A stretch of 64,000 nt of DNA from an uncultured Victivallales bacterium (lineage in GTDB: Bacteria > Verrucomicrobiota > Lentisphaeria > Oligosphaerales > JAFGRS01): positions 62,001 to 126,000 of the forward strand of contig CAILUI010000249.1 in the NCBI GenBank assembly GCA_903837355.1, written 5' to 3'. This document shows positions 18,344 through 24,218 of this stretch, piece by piece. Below the pieces are notes generated by a model that saw nothing but the letters and a program-made list of their open reading frames with translations, ran no database searches and was not told where the DNA came from. Positions within the stretch are counted from its first letter, which is position 1; each line of letters starts with the position of its first letter. The position numbers and the translations under genes were made by a program.

Positions 18344-19588
18344 TCAGAGCCCCGCGGCATCGGCGAGTGGTTCGGCATAGCTATCCCGATCCGCACTGAA
18401 GCCGCCACGTTCGCGGCCCGTGGGGTCCAGCCAAGGCACCACCGGCGACTGCGGTGTCGCCAGCGCCAGCAGCGCCGCGCGCACCGTTGCCGGCGTCGCC
18501 GTGGGATGCGTGGCGAGGTAGAGCGCGACACAACCGCTGACATGCGGGGCAGCCATGCTCGTGCCCGACATCGTGGCGTAGCCGCCATCTTTGAAGGTCG
18601 AGTAGATGCTTACGCCCGGGGCCGCGATGTCCACCACGGCGCCGTAGTTGCTGAAGGTGGCAAAGCTGTCATCGCTGCCGTAATAGGTCGCCAGCCCATC
18701 GGCACCGCAGCCCCCGTCCTCGTCGGCGATCGCCGAGACCGTGATCACGCTGGGGTGGTTGGCCGGACTGAAGGTGGCCGCGTCGGTCGCGCTGTTGCCT
18801 GCCGCCACCACATACGTCACCCCGGCGTTCACCGACTTGCTGATAGCGTTGTTGAGCGTGGTGCTGGTGGCTGGGAAACCCAGGCTCATGTTGGCCACCT
18901 TGATGACCTTCAGTTTCGCGTTCTTGGTCACCCAGTTGACCCCGGCGATGACGGCCGAAAGCGAACCGCTGCCGGTACTGTCGAGGACCTTCACGGCAAA
19001 CAGGCGTGCGTTAGGAGCCACACCCCGCACACCGACACCGTCGATCCTGGCTGCGGCGCTCCCGGCAACGTGGGAGCCGTGGCCGTTGTCGTCGTTGGCT
19101 GAGGTGATGCCGCTGACATACGAAATGCCGCCCACGACGTAGAGATCGGGATGGGTCAGGCAGATGCCGGTGTCGATGATGGCAATTCCGACGGCCGCGG
19201 CGTTGCTGCACGGGTTCAACTCGGCGTCGATGCGGTCCACGCCGGTGGGCACCAGGTCGCCGCTGCTGGTCACCGTCACCGCGGCGAGGGTGCCGTCGTT
19301 CACCACCCGGCCGAGGACCGTTACGCGCTGGTCGGACTCGACGGCCAGCACGCGCCGGTCGCGCCGCAGCGTCCGCAGTTGGCCCGTGGAGAGAGCCCCG
19401 GCGAAACCTCGCACGGCACTGTCGTAGACATGCACGGCGCGGACGCCGTGCGCCCTCGCCACAGCGTCCGCATCGCAGTCGTCCTGAAGTCTGACGATGT
19501 AGTGGCCTGGGATGACTTGGGCGCCCGCGTGCGCGGCGCCGACCAGCAGCGCCGCGAGGAGAAGGGTCGCAGGGATTCTCGGTAGCAT
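18344..19588 (-). CDS. Secreted subtilisin-like serine protease (S8)
   Basis: A 414-residue exported protease. The signal peptide is residues 1-22. A propeptide resembling the I9 inhibitor family (HYIVRLQDD...VRAVHVYDS) runs to about residue 105. The catalytic triad is clear: Asp139 in IIDTGI, His170 in GHGSHVAG and Ser344 in GTSMAAPH, with the oxyanion Asn in VAAGNSA. The length fits a compact S8A enzyme without extra C-terminal domains. The start at 19588 is chosen because CGGAGG lies 11 bases upstream and a signal peptide begins there. It lies 162 bp downstream of the tandem-repeat protein gene on the same strand, behind a strong hairpin. Read-through from that promoter could therefore express it at a lower level. 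Confidence 0.9.
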   Translation of the reverse strand: MLPRIPATLLLAALLVGAAHAGAQVIPGHYIVRLQDDCDADAVARAHGVRAVHVYDSAVRGFAGALSTGQLRTLRRDRRVLAVESDQRVTVLGRVVNDGTLAAVTVTSSGDLVPTGVDRIDAELNPCSNAAAVGIAIIDTGICLTHPDLYVVGGISYVSGITSANDDNGHGSHVAGSAAARIDGVGVRGVAPNARLFAVKVLDSTGSGSLSAVIAGVNWVTKNAKLKVIKVANMSLGFPATSTTLNNAISKSVNAGVTYVVAAGNSATDAATFSPANHPSVITVSAIADEDGGCGADGLATYYGSDDSFATFSNYGAVVDIAAPGVSIYSTFKDGGYATMSGTSMAAPHVSGCVALYLATHPTATPATVRAALLALATPQSPVVPWLDPTGRERGGFSADRDSYAEPLADAAGL

Positions 19589-19698
19589 GGGTATTGGGCC
19601 TCCGAAGGGGTGGGGTGGATGGGCAACGAAACAAACCGGCACAGGGGTGAGCACGCCGGGGGCAGAGAAGCGCGGCGACTCACGGCTGTACCGGCACG

Positions 19699-19735
19699 AC
19701 CCAGGGCGGCGCAGAGAACCTGCGCCGCCCTGGGT
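19699..19735. terminator. Very strong hairpin after the tandem-repeat protein gene
   Basis: A perfect 16-bp stem (ACCCAGGGCGGCGCAG paired with its complement) with a 5-base loop, 16 bp downstream of the repeat-protein stop and upstream of the subtilase gene. There is no T-run, so it may end transcription partially, stabilise the upstream mRNA, or both. Confidence 0.65.
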
Positions 19736-19750
19736 AACCCGGTGCCGTGC

Positions 19751-20263
19751 TCAGGGTGTGCAGGAGCCGTCGCGCTTCTGTAGCCGATCGCCGGTGCCCG
19801 TGCCGTCGCCGACGCAGGTGCCGTCGCTGACGCAGGTGCCGTCGCTGACGCAGGTGCCGTCGCTGACGCAGGCGCCGCTGCCGGTGCCCGTGCCGTCGCG
19901 TTTCTGCAGCCGGGCGCCGCTGCCGGTGCCCGTGCCGGTGCCGTCGCGCTTCTGCAGACGGGTGCCGGTGCCCGTGCCCGTGCCGGTGCCGTCGCGCTTC
20001 TGCAGACGGGCGCCGGCGCCCGTGCCCGTGCCACTGCAGGTGCCGGTGCCGTCGCGCTTCTGCAGTCGGGCGCCGGTGCCCGTGCCCGTGCCACTGCAGG
20101 TGCCGGTGCCGTCGCGCTGCTGCACGCAAGTGCCGGTGCCCGTGCCCGTACCGCTGCTGGTGCAGGAGCCGTCGCGTTGTTGCAGACGGGCGCCGGCCAA
20201 GGCCTCGGTAGCACCAAGGGTCAGCATGCCCAGCAGGGCCAACGCGGTGAGAGTTTTCTGCAT
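19751..20263 (-). CDS. Secreted tandem-repeat protein (LQKRDG / GT repeats, nine Cys)
   Basis: A 170-residue protein with a clear signal peptide (residues 1-23, ending ALA) and an excellent AAAGGAA ribosome site. The mature part is almost wholly repetitive. Seven (L/V)Q(K/Q)RDG motifs, with RDG near residues 30, 50, 70, 90, 106, 122 and 164, are separated by runs of alternating Gly and Thr. Between the sixth and seventh motif lies a block of 6-residue repeats (CVSDGT). Cysteines occur at 34, 46, 56, 76, 132, 138, 144, 150 and 168. Aromatic and large hydrophobic residues are nearly absent. I do not recognise the family. Low complexity, regular basic pairs and Cys suggest a structural, metal-binding or processed-peptide role. 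It has its own divergent sigma-54-type promoter facing a two-component operon. Confidence 0.75.
   Translation of the reverse strand: MQKTLTALALLGMLTLGATEALAGARLQQRDGSCTSSGTGTGTGTCVQQRDGTGTCSGTGTGTGARLQKRDGTGTCSGTGTGAGARLQKRDGTGTGTGTGTRLQKRDGTGTGTGSGARLQKRDGTGTGSGACVSDGTCVSDGTCVSDGTCVGDGTGTGDRLQKRDGSCTP
19765..20210. repeat. Tandem DNA repeats coding for the LQKRDG/GT units
   Basis: Units of about 48-60 bp built on GTGCCGGTGCCCGTGCC and GTCGCGCTTCTGCAG (plus strand) recur through the gene, and an 18-bp unit repeats four times near 19812-19872. Unit lengths are multiples of three, so copy-number change would keep the frame. The high identity between units suggests recent duplication or ongoing slippage. 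Confidence 0.75.
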
Positions 20264-20355
20264 GATCTGGGTTCCTTTCGCGAACCTCATCCCGGTGCCA
20301 ATCCCGATCCGGGAACTCCGCCCGAACATCCTGGGCACCGACTGCCGAGGGTAAT

Positions 20356-20371
20356 AGCACCTGCCGTGCCA
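20356..20371 (-). promoter_or_regulatory. Sigma-54 (-24/-12) promoter for the tandem-repeat gene
   Basis: The minus strand reads TGGCACGGCAGGTGCT. This is a close match to the sigma-54 consensus TGGCACG-N4-TTGC(A/T), with the invariant GG and GC ten bases apart. Transcription would start near 20345, about 80 bases before the ATG at 20263. Confidence 0.75.
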
Positions 20372-20434
20372 ACCCTGCCGAAAACCGTCTCGCGCGCCCC
20401 GAGCCGGTGCTGCCAGGCGCTCGCAGCGGTCATG

Positions 20435-20461
20435 GCAACTGCGCGGATTCGGCGCAGTTGC
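20435..20461. promoter_or_regulatory. Palindromic regulator site 1 (candidate enhancer)
   Basis: A perfect inverted repeat GCAACTGCGC-N7-GCGCAGTTGC. Its centre lies about 119 bp upstream of the kinase-operon transcription start and about 103 bp upstream of the repeat-gene start, the usual range for NtrC-type activator sites. Confidence 0.75.
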
Positions 20462-20465
20462 AGGG

Positions 20466-20490
20466 TGAGTGCGCGCATTCGGCGCAGTGC
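20466..20490. promoter_or_regulatory. Palindromic regulator site 2 (candidate enhancer)
   Basis: This site repeats the core of site 1 exactly 30 bp away: 17 of 18 bases match in GCGCGCATTCGGCGCAGT. Its left arm is less symmetric. A 30-bp spacing puts both sites on the same face of the helix, as expected for cooperative activator binding. Confidence 0.65.
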
Positions 20491-20540
20491 CGTCGGCGTC
20501 GGCCTGCAACCGCAGCGGCAGCCGCGGCCCACGCCCGCTC

Positions 20541-20556
20541 TGGCACGAAAAGTGCT
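20541..20556 (+). promoter_or_regulatory. Sigma-54 (-24/-12) promoter for the kinase/regulator operon
   Basis: The plus strand reads TGGCACGAAAAGTGCT, the same TGGCACG-N4-GTGCT form as the divergent promoter at 20371-20356. Transcription would begin near 20567, about 143 bases before the kinase ATG. The operon encodes a sigma-54 activator, so positive autoregulation is likely. Confidence 0.75.
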
Positions 20557-20709
20557 GTAGCGCTGGCGGTTAGCGCTGACACTCTGGCGGCGCTATCCCT
20601 GAGCCGTGGGTGCGGACCGACAACCTGGCGGGACGGATGGAGACCAGGCCATGAAGCAGTATGGTGAGCGGGCGCGGCGAGCCGCCCAAGCAGGAGTCGT
20701 AACCCTCCC

Positions 20710-22080
20710 ATGACGAAACCCGAAAACGTGGTCGCAGGAGAGCACACCGGTCGCCGCGCCGTCTGGACCGCGGCGCTCGTGGGCTGGCTGCTCGTGGGTG
20801 GGCTCAGCGTCGGCTTCCTCCGGCATTGGCATCGCCGGGAACGCCGGGTTATGGAAGACCAGGCGTTTTCGCTGGTGCATGCACTTGCCAACACGCTGCG
20901 GACCATGGGCGGACCAGTCGCCCGCGCGGAGATCGGCATCCAGGACGTCTTTGACCAGATCGTGGCGTCCCCCTCCATCAGCGGCATCGCTCTGGTGACC
21001 TCGGAAACCGGGATCGTCGGCGGGGCGGGAGTCCCGCTCGCGCATCTGGCGGCGGCGGACGCGGCCCCCAAGGGAGCGCTCTTCCTGGAGCAGGACATCC
21101 TCGTCTGGGATACGGTCAATGTTGGCGCCTGCAGCCGCAGTGGGCCGGGGCGGTACGGGGGCCGGCGTGGGCGCGAGGCCGCGGCCATGCCAGAGGCCGG
21201 GCTCAAGGCGCGCCTCCTGGTCAGCCTTCCCCTGGCAACCCTGCATGCACGTTGGCGCCGAGACGAGCTGGCCGTCGGCGTGTTCTGTGTCGTGACCCTG
21301 GCTGCGGCCATCGCCCTGGTCCGGCTCTGGGGACTGTCACGACGCTCCACGGCTGACTCCGCGCGCCTGCGTCTTGCCGCAGAGGAGACGCGGGCCCTGC
21401 AGGAGATGAACCTGGTCGCGGCGGGCCTGGCCCACGAGATTAAGAACCCCCTGAGCGTGGTCCGCGGCACGGCCCAGCATCTGGCGGCGCACAGCGGCGA
21501 GGCGCAGGAGGCCGCCCTGGCGGCCGACGCGATCGTGCAGGAGATTGATCGCGTCTCCAGTCGCATCAACGAACTGCTGCTTTTCGCCAAGCCGCGGGCG
21601 CCGGTCCTGGCCCCGGTATCCATCGCCGACCTCTGTGCCGAATTGGCGGGACTCCTGGCCGACGAACTCGCCGACGCCGGACTCGGCCTGCACGTCGCCG
21701 TGCCCAGCCTGGCGGTCTGGGCAGACCGGGAGCAACTCCGGCAGGTGCTCTTCAATCTGCTGCATAACGCCATCCGCTTCGCGCCGCACTCTGGGGTCGT
21801 CAGTGTGCAGGTACGCCCGGCGGCGGCGGGTACCGTGACGCTCACGCTTCGGGATGCCGGTCCCGGCGTCCCGGAAGCGGCCCGAGAGGCGGTTTTCGCG
21901 CCCTACTACACAACGGCCGCCGAAGGCTCAGGCCTCGGCCTGGCGATCGCGCGGCGCATCTGCCGTGCGCACGGCTGGCGCATCGCCTGCCTGAGCGGCG
22001 CGGGAGGCGCGGCCTTCGAGATCTCGGGCCTGACCGTGGCCGGTACCGGCGACACGCCAACGTTGAAAGGCACGGAATGA
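20710..22080 (+). CDS. Membrane sensor histidine kinase (ZraS/NtrB-like)
   Basis: A 456-residue two-component sensor. Transmembrane segments at about 18-37 and 187-207 enclose a periplasmic sensor domain of some 150 residues, which contains a Gly/Arg-rich insert and a Cys (CSRSGPGRYGG). The cytoplasmic part has an H-box with phospho-acceptor His242 (AHEIKNPL), an N-box (LFNLLHNAIRF), and G-boxes (DAGPGVP, GSGLGLAIARR). The H-box type fits kinases that pair with sigma-54 regulators. The stop overlaps the start of the regulator gene by four bases (ATGA). An AGGAG lies 13 bases before the ATG, a long spacing. The signal is unknown; the divergent repeat protein is a natural candidate effector or ligand-modulating partner. 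Confidence 0.9.
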   Translation: MTKPENVVAGEHTGRRAVWTAALVGWLLVGGLSVGFLRHWHRRERRVMEDQAFSLVHALANTLRTMGGPVARAEIGIQDVFDQIVASPSISGIALVTSETGIVGGAGVPLAHLAAADAAPKGALFLEQDILVWDTVNVGACSRSGPGRYGGRRGREAAAMPEAGLKARLLVSLPLATLHARWRRDELAVGVFCVVTLAAAIALVRLWGLSRRSTADSARLRLAAEETRALQEMNLVAAGLAHEIKNPLSVVRGTAQHLAAHSGEAQEAALAADAIVQEIDRVSSRINELLLFAKPRAPVLAPVSIADLCAELAGLLADELADAGLGLHVAVPSLAVWADREQLRQVLFNLLHNAIRFAPHSGVVSVQVRPAAAGTVTLTLRDAGPGVPEAAREAVFAPYYTTAAEGSGLGLAIARRICRAHGWRIACLSGAGGAAFEISGLTVAGTGDTPTLKGTE

Positions 22081-23438
22081 GGACGCCAGGTCGCCCCCAA
22101 CCGCCCGTGGTCCTGATCGTCGATGATGAACGCACGCAACGTGAACTGGTGGCGCGTTGCGTGCGCGAATGGGGCTTCGACGCCGTGCTGGCTGAGAACG
22201 GCCAGGAGGCGCTCGCCGTGCTGGCCGCGACCCCGGTCGAGATGCTCATCTCGGATGTGCGTATGCCGCGGTTGAACGGTATCGAACTGGTCGGCCTCGT
22301 GCGTGAACGCTTCCCGCGGTTGCCGGTACTGCTGATCACGGCCTATCCCGACATCCGTCAGGCCGTGAGTGTGGTCAAGGACGGCGCCCTGGATTACCTC
22401 GCCAAGCCGATCGACTTGGGCGAACTGCGCGACCTCCTGGTTGCTACCCTGGGGCCACAGACGCCGGTCACGGAGTCCCTCCCACCCTTGCGCCCCGGGA
22501 CCGTCGTGCACAGTGCCGCCATGCAGCAGATCCTGCAGGAGGTGCACCTGGTTTCGCAGTCCGACGCCACGGTGCTGATCACGGGGGAGAGCGGCTCGGG
22601 CAAAGAAGTCATCGCGGACCTGCTGCACGCCTGGGGGCCACGTTCGAGCCGCCCCATCGTCAAACTCAACTGCGCGGCGATTCCGGCCGCCATGGTCGAG
22701 AGCGAACTGTTTGGGCACGAGCGGGGCGCCTTCACCGGCGCACAGTCGGCTCGCGAGGGGCGCTGGAAGACTGCGCATGAGGCCACGCTGATGCTCGACG
22801 AGGTGGGCGAGTTGCCGCTGCCCCTGCAGGCGAAACTGTTGCGCGCCTTGCAGGATGGCTCCTACTCGCCGCTGGGCTCGGACCAGACTCACTACGCCGA
22901 CGTACGCGTGATCGCCGCCACCAACTGCGAACTCGAACAGGCCATCGCCGAACGTCGTTTTCGGGAGGATTTGTACTACCGCCTGAACGTGGTGGAACTG
23001 CATCTGCCGCCGCTGCGGGAACGTCTCGACGACATTGTGCCCATGGCACGCCTGTTCGCAACCGAGTTTGGCGGCGAACCGGCACGCCTCAGTCCCGCCA
23101 CACAGCGCCTCCTGCTGGCCCATTCCTGGCCTGGTAATGTGCGCGAGCTGCGCAACGTCCTCGCCCGCTCCTGTCTCATGGCGCGCGGCGGTGTCATCCT
23201 GCCCGAGCACTTGCCGCCGCGACTGCGTTCCGGCACGCCGCAACCGGCCAGCCCAGTCGGCGAGGTGCAGACCCTCGCGGCCGGTGAGAAACAACGGATC
23301 CTGGCCGCCCTCGCACAGTGCCAAGGCAACCGCACCCGCGCCGCACTGCTGCTGGGGATCGGTCGGCGGACGCTGGTGTACCGACTCAAGTCCTACGCGA
23401 CGGACACCCCCCTGACGGCCGACCCACCCGGCGACTGA
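22077..23438 (+). CDS. NtrC-family sigma-54-dependent response regulator
   Basis: A 453-residue transcription activator. The receiver domain (about 8-125) has the acidic pocket (VDDE), phospho-acceptor Asp60 (SDVRMP) and Lys in AKPID. The AAA+ domain (about 145-370) has Walker A GESGSGKE (170-177), the sigma-54-contacting GAFTGA loop (217-222), Walker B LMLDEVGE and an arginine-finger region (FREDLYYRLNV). The C-terminus is a Fis-type helix-turn-helix (GNRTRAALLLGIGRRTLVYRLKSY region). All elements needed to activate sigma-54 RNA polymerase are intact. The palindromes at 20435-20490 are the obvious candidate targets. The gene is translationally coupled to the kinase upstream and to an unknown gene downstream (TGATG). 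Confidence 0.93.
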   Translation: MRTPGRPQPPVVLIVDDERTQRELVARCVREWGFDAVLAENGQEALAVLAATPVEMLISDVRMPRLNGIELVGLVRERFPRLPVLLITAYPDIRQAVSVVKDGALDYLAKPIDLGELRDLLVATLGPQTPVTESLPPLRPGTVVHSAAMQQILQEVHLVSQSDATVLITGESGSGKEVIADLLHAWGPRSSRPIVKLNCAAIPAAMVESELFGHERGAFTGAQSAREGRWKTAHEATLMLDEVGELPLPLQAKLLRALQDGSYSPLGSDQTHYADVRVIAATNCELEQAIAERRFREDLYYRLNVVELHLPPLRERLDDIVPMARLFATEFGGEPARLSPATQRLLLAHSWPGNVRELRNVLARSCLMARGGVILPEHLPPRLRSGTPQPASPVGEVQTLAAGEKQRILAALAQCQGNRTRAALLLGIGRRTLVYRLKSYATDTPLTADPPGD

Positions 23439-24082
23439 TGCCGCGGGCAAAACCGCCGGAGCTCGCCTCGGATCGGACCCGCGCCGGCCGTGCCACCACC
23501 CGCAGGCTCCGCACCGGGCGGTTCCAGGAAACCGCCGCCAACCTCGCCAAGATGGCCTTCAACGACTCCTCCACCTGGCCGGAACTCGCGGACCAGGTCG
23601 ACAAGAAGAGCCTGTCGCACACGGCTCACGTGGCGGTCATGACCTACGCCAGCGAGATGTTCAGTTGGTACGCCGGCAACCTCGAGGCCGACGTCTACTT
23701 CTGCCCTGAACGGCACGCGACCTACTTCGGCTCGTTCTATATGAAGGACATCCCGGCCATGGGCAATCCCAACTTCTCGATCAGCACGTCGCTGACCGGC
23801 GACAGCGGCGAGGCCTTCCTGGCCGCCCTGAGCGAGCCGCAGCGCCAACTGGTCACGCAGTTGGTGGAACGGCAGCGGGCCGATCTCGCCGAGATCGTCA
23901 ACACCCGGCGCGCCACCGCCACCGCCACAGAACTGCGGCGTTTCCTGGCAGAGGGCAGCGTCGACATGAACGCCATCGTCTACAACCCGACCCTCGACCA
24001 GATCGTGCTGCGACTGGGCACCGACGGGCACTACGGGCTGGCCGCACTTCTGGTCGTTGGCCCAACCCGCTCGTCGCAGTAG
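23438..24082 (+). CDS. Unknown protein coupled to the two-component operon
   Basis: A 214-residue protein whose ATG overlaps the regulator's stop (TGATG), so it is translated with the two-component pair. I do not recognise a named family. It has a basic N-terminus, a central segment with FSWYAGNLEADVYFCPERHATYFGSFYMKDIPAMGNPNF-like features (here abbreviated: CPERHATYFG and FYMKD), and a long amphipathic helix (LSEPQRQLVTQLVERQR then LAEIVNTRR). The LSEPQ start of that helix recalls the LTxxQ motif of Spy/CpxP/ZraP-type periplasmic chaperones, but no signal peptide is visible, so this likeness is weak. The end may be truncated or altered, because the helix pattern stops abruptly before the C-terminus. 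Confidence 0.65.
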   Translation: MPRAKPPELASDRTRAGRATTRRLRTGRFQETAANLAKMAFNDSSTWPELADQVDKKSLSHTAHVAVMTYASEMFSWYAGNLEADVYFCPERHATYFGSFYMKDIPAMGNPNFSISTSLTGDSGEAFLAALSEPQRQLVTQLVERQRADLAEIVNTRRATATATELRRFLAEGSVDMNAIVYNPTLDQIVLRLGTDGHYGLAALLVVGPTRSSQ

Positions 24083-24105
24083 ATTAGAGCCCTCGTCAGC
24101 AACCG

Positions 24106-24138
24106 GCCAGGCTGGAGCCAGAGATGGCTTCGCCTGGC
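24106..24138. terminator. Candidate terminator after the two-component operon
   Basis: A nested hairpin: GCCAGGC pairs with GCCTGGC, and AGCCA pairs with TGGCT around a GAGA tetraloop. It lies 24 bp after the operon's last stop and before the GH127-like gene. No T-run follows. Confidence 0.45.
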
Positions 24139-24218
24139 GCGGTGACCGAAGTCGCCAAACCTGGCGACCGCCCGCGCCGACGGCAGCGGTACACTGAGTA
24201 CGCAGAGAAGGGTAAAGG

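Noticed and set aside
19765-20210. Regular DNA repeats resembling a CRISPR-like array
   Set aside because: The units are multiples of three, encode the LQKRDG protein repeats in one frame after a signal peptide, have no unique spacers, and no cas genes are nearby.
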